Translations under genes and position numbers: made by a program
The notes under the pieces: generated by a model
Databases searched by the model: none
What the model was told of the DNA's origin: nothing
Seen by the model: only the letters and a program-made list of their open reading frames with translations
Origin: Perca fluviatilis
Lineage: Eukaryota; Chordata; Actinopteri; Perciformes; Percidae
Direction: 5' to 3'
DNA: 64,000 nucleotides
Assembly (NCBI RefSeq): GCF_010015445.1
Contig: NC_053114.1
Location: 22,860,579 to 22,924,578 of the forward strand
In this document: positions 52,514 to 63,276 of the stretch, one piece after another
Position numbering within the stretch: the stretch's first letter is position 1
Layout: every line of letters starts with the position of its first letter

Positions 52514-55060
52514 CAGTACACCATGACATCACTATAGCCAAAAACACATGTTCAAAGTAATTAAACTCAAATGAAATGGATATGGTGTTATACGGTCTAT
52601 ATGTTTAACCCTCCCATGGTCATCTCTGCAATCACACGACCACTTTGAGTTTTCCAATTATATCAATTCTCACAGAGCATAAAGATGTGAATCTTTCCAT
52701 TCTTCTGTCCCCCATAATGGCCCTTCCTGTCTGTGTTATTATGGAACCCACGCAACTTCTAGGCAAGACCCGCCCTTCAATAGCATTCACACACTACTAT
52801 TGGCCAGGCGTCCATGCTTACGCAAGGTAACGTAGCCCTATTTGTTCAGGTCCTATCCCCTGACCAATCGGCTATCCTAACATTAAAGGTCCCATGCCAT
52901 GAAAATTTTACTTTATGAGTTTTTTTAACATTAATATGCGTTCACCCAGCCTGTCTATGGTCCTCCAGTGGCTAGAAATGGTGATAGGTGTAAACCGAGC
53001 CCTGGGTATCCTGCTCTGCCTTGGAGAAAATGAAAGCTCAGATGGGCTGATATGGAATCTTCCTCCTTATGAGGTCATAAGGAGCAAGGTTACCTCCCCT
53101 TTCTCTGCTTTGCCCGCCCAGAGAATTTGGCCCACCCATGAGAGAGAGACATCATGGCTTTCAAACGAGCAAAGTGGCAGTTGGTCAAGGCCACACCCCC
53201 ACCTTCCCTCCTCCTCAATATCTACAGACACAGAAATGGCACATACTAAGGAAAGCTCATTGTGGGACTGGCTCTAGTGGCTGTAATTCTGCACCAAGGC
53301 TGAATTTCAGGAAACAGACTTCAGATACAGTATTAGGGGACCACTAAGGCCTATATAAAAGCATCCAGAGAGCACCGTGTCATGGGACCTTTAACCACTC
53401 AAGGTCAATGCCTAACCCCAACCAATCGAGCTGCTTCGTCGGGCGGGGCTTGCTTAGAAGTTATGTGGGTATAATAACGCTTCCTGCCTGGTTAACTCCC
53501 ACGTCTTTACAACTTTACACCTCATTTTTGTTTATGTTTATGTTTATAAATTTGTAGTCTCCAAGCCCAAATCCTAAAATAACCCTCAATAATACCTAAT
53601 AACTAATACTTACTGACTTACTGTTATTTAATAAACTAGTGATAGTAGAAATAAAAGAAATAAGGATGTTATATATTTTTCACCTTCTCAGCCTCTCTTA
53701 GGACTCTGAGCAGGTTGTCTCCCAGAGCAGCTTTGACCTCCTCATCAGTCCATCCTCTCCTCAGCAGTTCAGCCACCACTTTGGGCACCTTGGACACGTC
53801 TTCCAGACCCTCTGGTAGTCTGAGAGGATGACATGCAGGGAAATATGATTTTACTTTCTGGAACCCACAGTTTTTGTTGACTTTTACCATTTCAGCCCTG
53901 CTTTGTGTTGTGACCAGAAGCCTACGTTTAAGTCAACGCCTGAATGTTTTGACTGTGACATTTTTTTGGGGGCATTTTCGGCCTTTATTTTTGACAGGAC
54001 AGCTGAAGACATGAAAGGGGAGAGAGAGGGGGAATGACATGCAGCAAAGGGCCACAGGTTGGAGTTGAACCCGTGCGTCGAGGAGTAAACCTCTATATAT
54101 GGGCGCCCGCTCTACCAACTGAGCTATCTGGGTGCACTGCTTGACTGTTTTGAACTCACCTTGTAACCCCATCGTAATCTCCACCAAAACCAATGATGCC
54201 TGCCCCAGCCACTTTCTTTATATGGTCAAAGTGATCTATGATGAAAGCAGTGAACAATAAACTTAGAAAAGAAATGATAAATGTTAATATTTAATCAGGT
54301 TTACAGCAGTTGTCATGGTCATAACAGCAGTTTACCAGCAACATCTGAGACCGTAGCAGTATCGCGGCAGGTCACATAGTCGTTGTAGAAGTTCACCATG
54401 ACAATTCCTCCGGTATTATTCTGGAGAGAAAGACATGTTACATCACAGTGACACTCTTACAGACCTAGAAACTCTGATCTATAGGATGGAGGGAGACACA
54501 GCATCGCATTTCTGCTTTGTTAGGCAGGAGACGCTTTGTAGTGAACAGGAACAAGGAGAGACTTGACCAGGGCCAAGAGATGCATTCAAACTCACAACAA
54601 TCCAAGTACATAAGGGTATTGTTATATAATAGAGTGCCTGTCTCTTGGTTATAACTGAGTAGCTTTGATCTCTTTTATTACAGTGCTGCACAATAACCCT
54701 CTTATTGTCAACCGTTTTATTGCATTCAGCTCAGAAACTCCAATTCATTTTTTCATGAACATAGGATACGCTTATAAAATACATTACATTGTTAAAAATT
54801 AAACCAATTGTTCCCAACCCTTGTGGTTTGTGACCCCTTTTAAAAAAAACACTGTCTAGTTGGGACCCCTTGGTAGTTCCACCAAAGACACATTTCCTGT
54901 CTAGACTTGTCAGATTGTTTAATTTAAATTAAAAAAAGAAACCGATTTGTGTAGCTGAACTTGTTTAAACTGTTCCTCTCCCAATACAGTAATCATCTCA
55001 CACCCACTCAGATTTATCTTGTGACACACACACACACAAAAACACTCTTTCTCTCTTTTT

Positions 55061-55115
<55 letters not shown>

Positions 55116-58100
55116 CTTTCATAAGAACATCATCGGGGACATTCCTCTTGCTGGAAAAAGGGGGGGGGAAAAAAAAGGGGTTTTTTTTGCCGGGGTTTTG
55201 GGCGGGCCGCCCCCGGGGTTTCTCCCCCCCCCCCCCCCCCCCCGCCGGGGGGCCCCCCCCCCCCCCCGGGGGGGGTTCCACTATAAGTTGCTGTTGTAGC
55301 AAGAACAATGATTATTTCTATGATCATTTTAAATTGTTTATGGGACCAAAACATTTATAAATCGCTAAAATACTTATTTCTTTTATTTCTACTATCACTA
55401 GTTTATAAAATAACAGTAAGTCAGTAAGTTAGTTAGTTTACCCCCTTTATGAAATAACAGTAAGTATTAGTTATGAGGTATTATTAGTATTAGTTTAAGT
55501 TTTCACATTTCTGTTGACCAGCATAAGAAAAAGCCAAGACAATAAAAACGTGACAACTGAATGCTTTTTATAGGATCTCTATCCATCTAGTAGGATGAAC
55601 ACAATATTAAATATAAAATAATACTTTGTCAGTTGTATTTACATATAGCTATTTATTACATTACTTTCTTATATTTATGTTTTATGGAAAATTACATTAT
55701 TTTGAAGTGTGTACTAGAAAAATGTTTAGTCAACTGAATTTGGAAGTAAACAAAACTATAATTTTTCTTTTATATCTATATATATAATATAACAAATACT
55801 TTAAGACACTAATCTGTAGCTTATTACAATTTTTACACAATTTCCCCATCCCTGCTTGTTTACTGACCTTGCCAAATGGAGACAGGCCATTATGTTGAGA
55901 TGGCTCTGATCCAGTGTCGACAAGCCAGTTATCCGCCCTGACAAGAAGAAAAAAATACTTAGTTAAAGTAAAAAAAGTCAAAGTATGGTATGTTGAAAAA
56001 AGTGATAACAAAGTCATAGTCGAAAAAATTCATAGTATTATATGTTAAAAAAAATTTCATGAAAAAAAGCCAGCCTGGGCTGTGTTTCTAACCTGGCTCT
56101 GAGTCTGCAGTGATTACTTACTGGTTGCCTTCTGGCAGCAGTGCTAACCACTGAGCCAGTGTGCCACCAAAGAATTTAGGTTGAAAACAGTATTAGCATA
56201 GTTAGTTGCAAAAAAGTCATACTATGGTATGTCGAAAAAGGTGATAAAAAGTCATAGTATAGTATGTTGAAAAAAAACGTCATGAAAAGGGCCAACCTGG
56301 ACTGTGTATTGAACCATTTTCTAATAGCTGAAGGTTTCATGAATAAAATTTGAATGACATCTGTGGGTGGGAGTATGTGGGAGCAGTAGCAATTAGAAGT
56401 GGAAGAAGCCTGAAGAGGATTTAAAGATTTCTCCATTGACTTTCAATGTAGAAAGAAAAAAAGCTTAATGTTTTAAAAACTCTAAATGGTGGAGAAAAGT
56501 TAAATGCAAACACAAATGTCCTTAAAGAGCTGAACATTTTGATATTTGAATGTTTTTTGTAGCTGAACATATGCAGAAGAAGTAGGCGACCGAAAATCGT
56601 ATGGAAGAATCGGGTAATAATACTGCTGAATCAGCATTCACACAATAAAGAACTGAATAACAATAATGTGAATGCTGCTGAATCAGTAGTCACACAAGTA
56701 CATATTCTGAACTCATAGGTGACAGTTCTTTTTTCTTTCTTCATTTCCTTGTTTCATAAGGTTTCCCTCTACAGTTACAGTACATTTAGCCAATGTGTGA
56801 TCAGGTGAAGCATCTCAGTGCCAAACTGGCTCTTGATACTGCTGCCTGGAGAGCTCAACAAGCCTGCAGGAATCCCCCGTACTTTCCACAGCACAAACTG
56901 ACCATGATGTCTGATGGTAATATACCACAAAGATATGACCAAGCCTTACTGAAAGCTCAGGTAATGAATAGAGAAAGTCATTAGTGTGCTCTAGCTACCA
57001 TTTTTATTGTTAAATTTACTCAAGTAAATTAGACATTTAGCGTGAAAATGAAAACTATTTTGATAACAGTTTACTTGTTTTAAGTAATTCTTCCTTGCAA
57101 AAAACATGTCATGGTTCCAGCTTCTCAAAAGTGAGGATTTGTTGCTTTTCCTTGTAGTGTAACAGTAAACTGAATAATTTTTAGTCTGACTATTGGTCGG
57201 ACAAAACAAGCAATTTGAAGGTGTCACTTTGGCTCTTGGTAATTGTGACCGGCATTTCTCATTATTTTCTCAAGTTTTACATACCAAACAATCAATCGAT
57301 CAATCAAGAAAAAAATCACTTGTGTGACGCTTGTGTTACTGTTGTAAGGTCACGTGTGTACATTTTTCTTTGCGTGTTTGATGGAGTAAATCTGCTGGCT
57401 CTTACCAGGGTGTGTTGCAGGAGTGTGTGAGTGTAAGGTAGCGAACCCCCAGCTGGTACATGGTGCGCAGGGTGCCCAGACTGCTGTCAAGGGAGTGGCC
57501 CCCCTCCACCCCAATCAGACTGGCTGTCTTGTTCATGTTGAAAGCCTTCATGATGTCTGTGCAGTGCAGAAATGAGAGATAATGGGTGATTCAGAGGCAG
57601 GTATGAATAGATTAGAGGTGGAAAATGTCTCTGAAATGACTTGTACAGCTAAAAGTCTCACCTTGGCTACTGGTAGCAAACATAAAGGTTTCTGGGTATT
57701 TTTCACACATCCTGTGAACCACATCTATCTGCTCCAGTGTTTGTCTGACAGCATCTTTGTACTGAGTCTCACAGGGAACATAGGCCGACCAAAACTGAAA
57801 GAGGAACAAAAGATAATTATCAGTACCGTAGTATATGCAGGGGAAGTTTATGGAGCTGCTATAATCCTTCTTAAAACCACATCTCTTTTGTAAGTCTTGA
57901 CTGATGATTGGTTATGTATGCTTTGTTTGTATAACCTGGAGTGTTAGACACAGCATCTATTTTACAAAAGCTCCCCTGCAAAATGGCTGCATGAAAATAG
58001 ATAAAATGGAAACACACATAGTTAATTCTCAATAATTACACACAGCACATTCTGATAATGATAATGATAGCCTTGGCATATTTTAAACAACCTAGCAGAT

Positions 58101-58678
58101 AAAGAATCACTTGTCATTGAAAGCATAGTTTCCTTTAATTTCCCAATTCCCAGTACATTATGTTCTGTATGTACCTGCGCACCCAGCCGTCCCTCCTTAA
58201 TCTTAGGGATGTTGGTGTGTGTTGTTTCCAGCGTGTAAAGATCCACTTTGTTAAGCTCGTTGTTGAATTGCTTCCGAAGCTGCCAAGGCAGGTCATTATG
58301 GCTGAAAGATCAGAAAGTGAAGGGTCACACCCTCACAGAGACTTTTCTCAAAACTTGCATAATAAACTTTGATTTAACAGCATGGAAGAAAACCGCCTGT
58401 TTGCCCAGATCAGCACTAGAAATTGCTTCCAGAAGTGAGCTTTTACTACAGAGTATAACATTTTTACTGTTGTTGTTGCTCAGGCAAACAGCACACATCA
58501 TTAGAACCGTCATGCAAAGCACAGTTTTTGCAAAAGACATTTCCACTTACCCGTCAATGAGCGGGGTCTCAGACATCAGCTGCAAAGCTCTGGTCATGTG
58601 AACATCCACAGCTGAGGTGACAACACAAGAACTGATCCACAGTGCCAAATATGCAGCTGAGATAACCTTGGACAGCAT
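51855..58678 (-). CDS. dpep1: Dipeptidase 1 (renal-type membrane dipeptidase; gene span, ten exons)
   Basis: Zinc metalloenzyme that hydrolyses dipeptides and related substrates at the outer cell surface. Exons 1 to 10: 58678-58551, 58301-58175, 57794-57662, 57556-57406, 55937-55868, damaged exon 6 ending 55114, 54420-54336, 54235-54160, 53819-53684, 52040-51855. Junctions are GT-AG with matching phases. Signal peptide [20 protein letters not shown]; zinc ligands HND (exon 2), Glu of VEGGHS (exon 4) and Asp in GGDYDG (exon 8). [23 protein letters not shown] and a C-terminal hydrophobic tail after [12 protein letters not shown] fit the GPI-anchored DPEP1 family. Expected about 420 residues (human 411). 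Exon 6 is mostly lost to a homopolymer tract. DPEP2/3 are alternatives; overall wording and synteny favour DPEP1. Confidence 0.92.
52475..52511. repeat. (GT)n microsatellite
   Basis: About 18 GT units in the last dpep1 intron. Confidence 0.96.
52883..53394. mobile_element. 512-bp MITE flanked by TTAA
   Basis: TTAAAGGTCCCATG at the left (52883-52896) is the exact reverse complement of the right end (53381-53394). TTAA at both ends would fit a piggyBac-type target site, although it may simply be part of the inverted repeat. The interior contains a near-perfect palindrome around CTTATGAGGTCATAAG (about 53066-53081) and no transposase ORF. From memory it is a common percomorph repeat. It lies in the last dpep1 intron. 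Confidence 0.75.
53684..53819 (-). CDS. dpep1: dpep1 exon 9
   Basis: Encodes [40 protein letters not shown] and REAEK, close to the mammalian sequence; acceptor CATCCTCTCAG, donor GTGAAA. Length 136 nt with phase 2 in and 0 out. Confidence 0.95.
53961..54135 (-). mobile_element. tRNA-derived SINE
   Basis: Read on the minus strand from 54135 it begins GCACCCAGATAGCTCAGTTG, containing a Pol III A box (TAGCTCAGTTGG), and has a B box GGTTCAACTCC about 40 bases on. A C/T-rich body follows and it ends near AAAATGCCCCCAAAAAAA. TTGACTGT flanks both sides (53949-53956 and 54141-54148) as a likely target duplication. The cloverleaf is degenerate, so it is not a working tRNA gene. It stands 25 bp from the donor of dpep1 exon 8. 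Confidence 0.9.
54160..54235 (-). CDS. dpep1: dpep1 exon 8 with catalytic-site Asp
   Basis: Encodes [20 protein letters not shown] followed by YDGVT; the GGDxDG Asp is the active-site residue of the family. Acceptor ATCATAG, donor GTGAGT, 76 nt. Confidence 0.95.
54336..54420 (-). CDS. dpep1: dpep1 exon 7
   Basis: Encodes [20 protein letters not shown] and TATVSDVA, matching the VMVNFYNNYISC region; acceptor TTTCTCTCCAG, donor GTAAAC. Confidence 0.93.
55069..55111. repeat. (CT)n microsatellite abutting the dpep1 exon 6 donor
   Basis: On the minus strand the exon ends AAAGTG and the intron begins GTGAGAGAGAG, so the GA repeat supplies the +3 to +6 donor bases and continues for about 43 bp. 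Confidence 0.92.
55114..55155 (-). CDS. dpep1: dpep1 exon 6, surviving 3' end
   Basis: The minus strand reads [13 protein letters not shown], matching the family block (S/C)RRNVPDDVL, and ends in phase 0 before GTGAGA. The preceding about 45 residues expected in this exon (DLAHVS and FSHSSAYS, which carry the two His zinc ligands) are absent because 55156-55277 is homopolymer sequence. Confidence 0.85.
55156..55277. other. Homopolymer-expanded G/C-rich low-quality tract
   Basis: Successive runs of G, A, G, T, C, G and C of up to about 19 bases replace most of dpep1 exon 6. Its length (about 120 bp) is close to that of the missing coding stretch (about 138 nt by family comparison), suggesting corrupted rather than deleted sequence. 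Confidence 0.75.
55868..55937 (-). CDS. dpep1: dpep1 exon 5
   Basis: 70 nt encoding [20 protein letters not shown] and FGK; acceptor CTTGTCAG, donor GTCAGT. The motif ADNWLVDTG is diagnostic of the family. Confidence 0.95.
57406..57556 (-). CDS. dpep1: dpep1 exon 4 with bridging Glu
   Basis: Encodes [40 protein letters not shown] and [11 protein letters not shown]; the Glu of VEGGHS bridges the two zinc ions in this family. Acceptor CTGCACAG, donor GTAAGA. Confidence 0.95.
57662..57794 (-). CDS. dpep1: dpep1 exon 3
   Basis: Encodes [40 protein letters not shown] and TSSQ; acceptor CTCTTTCAG, donor GTGAGA. The FWS(A/V)Y and DVVHRM blocks are conserved in DPEP1. Confidence 0.95.
58175..58301 (-). 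CDS. dpep1: dpep1 exon 2 with HND zinc motif
   Basis: Encodes [40 protein letters not shown] and AQ. The HxD pair provides zinc ligands; THTNIPK is conserved. Acceptor ATCTTTCAG, donor GTACAT. Confidence 0.95.
58551..58678 (-). CDS. dpep1: dpep1 first coding exon (signal peptide)
   Basis: ATG at 58678 opens [20 protein letters not shown] with probable cleavage after TSA, then [20 protein letters not shown], corresponding to the RIMRDSPVIDG block. Donor GTAAGT at 58550. Confidence 0.9.
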
Positions 58679-59349
58679 TTCTTCAACTTTGACACACTGT
58701 TAAACGCGCTGCTCTTCTTTTTCTCTGGGTCCCTAAACTTTCTTGTGCTTTCTTTAACCGCTGAGTAATCCTGATTCTACTAACTGCTGCTGGAACAGAT
58801 TTATTTCCAGGTTGCCAACTTTTTAGTTTGTTGTTTTCATATATGCAGATTCTTTGAAATTCTCTCTCCAACTTTCTGTCCTTTTCCGTCTGAATATGCC
58901 TCTGTAGATTAACTCTGCTTATCGCTCCTCCTCTGTCTTGGATCTGTTTTTCATAACAGAGTCAGCAGTCATAAATGCAACACAGTAGCTCAATCACTTT
59001 TATACTCTCTACAGTTGTTAATCAGTGTATGTTGGTTAATGTATAATGTACCTTTCGACTGCTTTTCTAAAGTCCACAACATATGCTTTATATGTAGTAG
59101 TAGTATAGTAGTAGTATATGTGTCATTCCAGAACTGCTAAGCAGAACCAGCACAGCAGTCTGGATCACATTAACCATATTCACTGTGAAGAGTGAGTTCT
59201 CTACAAAGCAAGATTTGTATTATTTATTTTTTGTAGAATAAATGTATATTATAGATGCTCACATAAACTGAAACTTAATTAATGATCTTCCAAGTTGCTA
59301 CATAACTTAAATGGCATGATTAATAGACCTGTGCAATGAGGGTTTATGT

Positions 59350-59352
<3 letters not shown>

Positions 59353-59401
<49 letters not shown>
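59353..59401. repeat. (TA)n microsatellite
   Basis: About 24 TA units, followed by the TTTCAACAAATTCGATGAAA head of the repeat family seen at 38.5 and 48.4 kb. Confidence 0.97.
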
Positions 59402-59403
<2 letters not shown>

Positions 59404-59742
59404 CTTTTTTTCTTTTCAACAAATTCGATGAAAAGACCTTTAAACAACAATGAAATAATTCCACTAGAAAGTATGTAGTAGAGTCTGACACAACTTATTA
59501 TTTATTGTGTTGTCCAAAAACAATTAAAAACTCATCAATGAGCCACACTGTTGCAGTTATGATGTATTGCAGCTGATATTAGGACTTCATATCTGATATG
59601 AAGAAGTGCACCAGTGTTCCGACTCAATCAGGGAAGACATCTCACCACAAGAGAGTTACGAGTGAGTTCTTGGATAATAATCTGATGTCTTGTGTAATGA
59701 TTCAAATTTGTCAAATTATTTTTTTTTATGCTGTACTAAAAG

Positions 59743-60200
59743 CCCAAGGTTCAAGGTTCTTTATTGTCATGTGGACAACAATAACAGCCACAATGGCAAT
59801 GAAAATCTTAGGCCTCAGAGACCTCCGAAAATGCTCAATAAATAACTAAAGGAAAAAAAAACACAAGTATAAAGCTCAAATGCAAGTTAAGATATAGGGC
59901 TAAAATATAAACAGATGAAATATAAATTAAGTAATATAATTATATAATACATTTGTGTAGACAGTATTGCAAATTAATATGACTGAATGTAAAAAGGAAT
60001 GTAGTAATATACATGTGCATAATGAGAAGTAAATATATAACATATATAACCACACTAGGTATGGTTATATATGTGCGCATATGTAGAGGTCCTCCCTGGG
60101 TGGCAGGTCCATTCTGGTGATGTGCTGTGCATTTTTACAGTAACCACCCTCTGTAAAGCCTCATGGTTGAGGATGGGGATGCAGTATCCAGGCGGAGGAA
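59743..60200 (-). mobile_element. 5'-truncated LINE remnant
   Basis: At 59743 the plus strand has GGTTCAAGGTTCTTTATTGT, the reverse complement of a typical teleost LINE 3' end (AATAAAGAACCTTGAAC). At 60085-60200 the minus strand includes LQRVVTVKMHSTSPEW and CHPGRTST, a frame-shifted relative of ORF2 text of the RAVRTAQ-IT-DLP type. Heavily decayed. Confidence 0.65.
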
Positions 60201-60411
60201 GAATAGCTTAATCTATATTGAATATAACAAATAAAACAACAGATAAGATGCCCTTCTGTAAGCAATGATTTACTGTATTGCCCCTATCAACTTCATCTTC
60301 TTATCTTCAAGGCTGCATTTCCAATAAGTCAATAAAGATTACAATGGTCTCCAGGAAATGATTGCCCACTTTACTGGGTCAAAGAAATGAGAATGATTCA
60401 GTTTTTATATT

Positions 60412-60926
60412 TTGGCATGGGGTGTTTCATGTACAGTCTTTTTTATTTCATACTCACCACATTTCAGTGAATATGTTTGATTATTATTAATGACATACGC
60501 AAGATAACTGCATCACTAGTTGTTTTTTTTATTATTATTTTGTAACTAGTGGTCTTTATTACTAGTATATAACTTTATATTATAACTAGTATTTCCATTT
60601 GATGGAATAGTGTGGCCATAAAACAACAGCTAGAACAAGTCGATACACAATAAATATGATATACTGTTAGACAGAGTGTTTTTTTTTCGTGAACTTCAAA
60701 GTCATTATGCTGAAATGTGAGGGTAAAATCAGGATTCACGCTGTTAAAAATATGTGAATAATAACTATTGAAAACCAGACGTTGGCATGGGGTGTTTCAT
60801 GTACAGTCTTTTTTATTTCATACTTCTCACCACATTTCAGTGAATATGTTTGATTATTATTAATGACATACGCAAGATAACTGCATCACTAGTTGTTTTT
60901 TTATTATTATTTTGTAACTAGTGGTC
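60412..60926. repeat. Local duplication cluster: units A1, B1, A2
   Basis: Unit A (TTGGCATGGGGTGTTTCATG ...) occurs at 60412-60554 and again at 60782-60926, differing mainly by a 3-bp indel and one homopolymer. Unit B lies between them at 60590-60782 and is repeated 2.1 kb away at 62691-62883. Confidence 0.92.
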
Positions 60927-61117
60927 CAGTCTAGATCATCTAATTTTCAAGCATAACCAACAATAAAGCCAGTTCCATTTTTATCAAATGTTTTTTTTTT
61001 TAAATAAAGATAAATAAATAATTAACACATTGCTTTCAAATCAATATGGCTTAATTTTAAAACTGTACAACATCTTACTAATATTTCAGAAAAAATAAAT
61101 TAAAAAGTAATATTTTA

Positions 61118-61144
61118 CAGTCACAGAGCACAGTGTGTTCTGTA
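61118..61144. repeat. 27-bp direct repeat, first copy
   Basis: CAGTCACAGAGCACAGTGTG plus TTCTGTA is present here and again at 61531-61557, 413 bp apart, within the same duplication-rich interval. Confidence 0.9.
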
Positions 61145-61189
61145 CTATCTGTACCGTATGTTAATGGTAATGGTAAATATTTAGCTAGA

Positions 61190-61265
61190 GCCAGCAGTTG
61201 TTTATCTTAGCTTAGCATAAAGACTGGAAACAGGGGGAACAGCTAGCCTGGCTCTGTCAGCCATG
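61190..61265. repeat. Interspersed repeat fragment (TTAGCATAAAGACTGGAAAC type)
   Basis: The block TTAGCATAAAGACTGGAAAC ... GCTAGCCTGGCTCTGTC matches a phrase I remember as very common in percomorph genomes; it has short inverted ends (AGAGCCAG / CTGGCTCT). No ORF. Confidence 0.45.
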
Positions 61266-62690
61266 AAGGACTGGATTACATTCAAACCACAATGCAAACA
61301 TAATCTGAGTTAGGTCCTGAGGGCTTTATCAACAACTGCCAGACAAAACACAAAAATGGTTTCAATTTCCAGTATTGTCTCCATTGTTTACACCCAGCTA
61401 TACCCACATACAAGTGATTTTAGTTAGAAGGGAGATTCAACTATTTTGACCTCTTACTAACAGAAATGTCTACAACAATTTCAATTCTACCTCTGTGCAC
61501 ATATCCACCAGTTATCAGAATTCATCCTTGCAGTCACAGAGCACAGTGTGTTCTGTAGCAGAACACCTCAGACCAGACTTTGCAAAATGAAACACTAATT
61601 TATAAAACACATATTTTGTTACCATATAAAACACACACGTTTCATATGACTTAATTCTGTTGGAACCATGTACACCTAAAACCCTTTTAGCAATTCTACT
61701 TCTTAGTGATTAGAGTACTGTAAATGAAGTACACAGAGAAAATACAGATATACAATAAGTTCACCAAACACTACACCACTAGGACCAATGCTGCAGACTG
61801 AGGAAAGTTTAATTTATTTCTCTCCATATATCCAAATCAGTCAGTTTTCATGCTACTACAGTAGTGTGTATAACACTGTTAGCTCAGCAAACAACAGACA
61901 AACTGTATCCAGTACAGGTTACAATTATAGTAAAAAAAATAAAAATAAATAAAAAGAAAGATCTGAAATAAACTGAAAATACAGTACAGAAAATACTAGA
62001 CTTACCTGCTGCATTTTTATGGTGCTTAAACCTGATTGGTGTGTCTACAGTTAAGCAGATTGGCTCATAGGTTTGGTGATATAACAGTCAGTGGTTTTGA
62101 ATTGCCAGGAAGTGACATCATGATGTACTTCTCTGTCTAATGTATACAAGTGTGCTTAGTGTTTTGCAAATCACTGTATGTATTGTTTTGCAAAAAGTGT
62201 GAGGCTGACATTGTGCTTATAGTGGTGCACATCTTGGCCAATGTTTTGGCCCTTTAGTGTAAGGTTTTGATAATTGTGTAATACTTTTGATTTCAGTGTG
62301 TAAGCAATCGGCAAAAACTGTATTACTTTCAATGTAACTCAATCTACTACACTCATATGAGTCCTGGGTGACTGAAAGAATGAACCCAAACTCAGCACTT
62401 AATTTATTTAAATTTTTTTACTTCATCTTTTCTATACCTTGTTCATTACCCAAAACTAGCATGGCCTATGAATGTGGGAAGCTTACCTGCCTATACTCTA
62501 AACAGATTAAAGACGCATTTTGAATACTGTGCATTTTCATTGACATTGACAAGTCTTTAAATCAACGGCTACAACAACCATCATGCTGCCTCTCAGGGTT
62601 GAGACCTTACGTGGGATCCACAAACCCTCTGTGGGTTTAAGGCTGAGTTTTAGGGAAGTGTGTCTAAAATGATGCACAAGACATCAAGAA

Positions 62691-62883
62691 TATTTCCATT
62701 TGATGGAATAGTGTGGCCATAAAACAACAGCTAGAACAAGTTGATACACAATAAATATGATATACTGTTAGACAGAGTGTTTTTTTTTCGTCAACTTCAA
62801 AGTCATTATGCTGAAATGTGAGGGTAAAATCAGGATTCACGCTGTTAAAAATATGTGAATAATAACTATTGAAAACCAGACGT
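62691..62883. repeat. Second copy of unit B
   Basis: About 192 bp identical to 60590-60782 except for about two substitutions (GTCGATAC/GTTGATAC and CGTGAAC/CGTCAAC), indicating a recent duplication in the same orientation. Confidence 0.93.
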
Positions 62884-63071
62884 GCATCAAACATTATTCA
62901 AATTCCAGCAACTACTGCGGGGTAAACGTACTGTACAAACCACGGCCTAAACAAAACAAACCCAGATCCCAGCTGGCTGGCAGCTGCGATTATACACACA
63001 ATTTGCAAGTGACACCCACTGCCTGACACCAAGTTGAGGATTGCCATTTGCATTTCCTCTTTTGAGGCTCA

Positions 63072-63077
63072 TATAAA
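63072..63077 (+). promoter_or_regulatory. TATA box of the sulfotransferase gene
   Basis: ATATAAAG in CTCATATAAAGCC. The expected start near 63100-63110 falls at a TC-rich CTCTCTCACAG segment, giving a 5' UTR of about 170 nt with no ATG before 63277 except in the A-rich tract region. Confidence 0.6.
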
Positions 63078-63212
63078 GCCTGTATGCTCCTCACTTGGTC
63101 TCTCTCACAGTTCGGATGCACAAAGAAACAGTAGAGTAGAGTAGAGACAGGCAGAGTTACAGAAAGGTAAACACAGAAGAAAAACTAGTCAAGAGGCAGC
63201 TAAAAGAGACAG

Positions 63213-63213
63213 A

Positions 63214-63240
<27 letters not shown>
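63213..63240. repeat. (A)28 tract in the sulfotransferase 5' leader
   Basis: 28 consecutive A residues 37 bp before the predicted start codon; likely length-variable. Confidence 0.95.
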
Positions 63241-63244
<4 letters not shown>

Positions 63245-63276
63245 CAGCAAAGAGCATACTTATATCAAAGTTGGAA

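Larger units (their letters stand above)
58679..63071. other. Head-to-head intergenic region between dpep1 and the sulfotransferase gene
   Basis: Divergent promoters with about 4.4 kb between. It holds a TA microsatellite, a LINE remnant, a local duplication cluster and short interspersed repeat debris. Otherwise AT-rich, with no supportable coding exon on either strand. Confidence 0.65.

Noticed and set aside
54040..54135. Possible tRNA gene
   Set aside because: A and B boxes are present but the cloverleaf is degenerate and it continues into a SINE body with flanking duplication.
55156..55277. G-quadruplex or CpG-island-like regulatory element
   Set aside because: The runs replace coding sequence that must exist and resemble two other corrupted tracts; technical origin is more likely than regulation.
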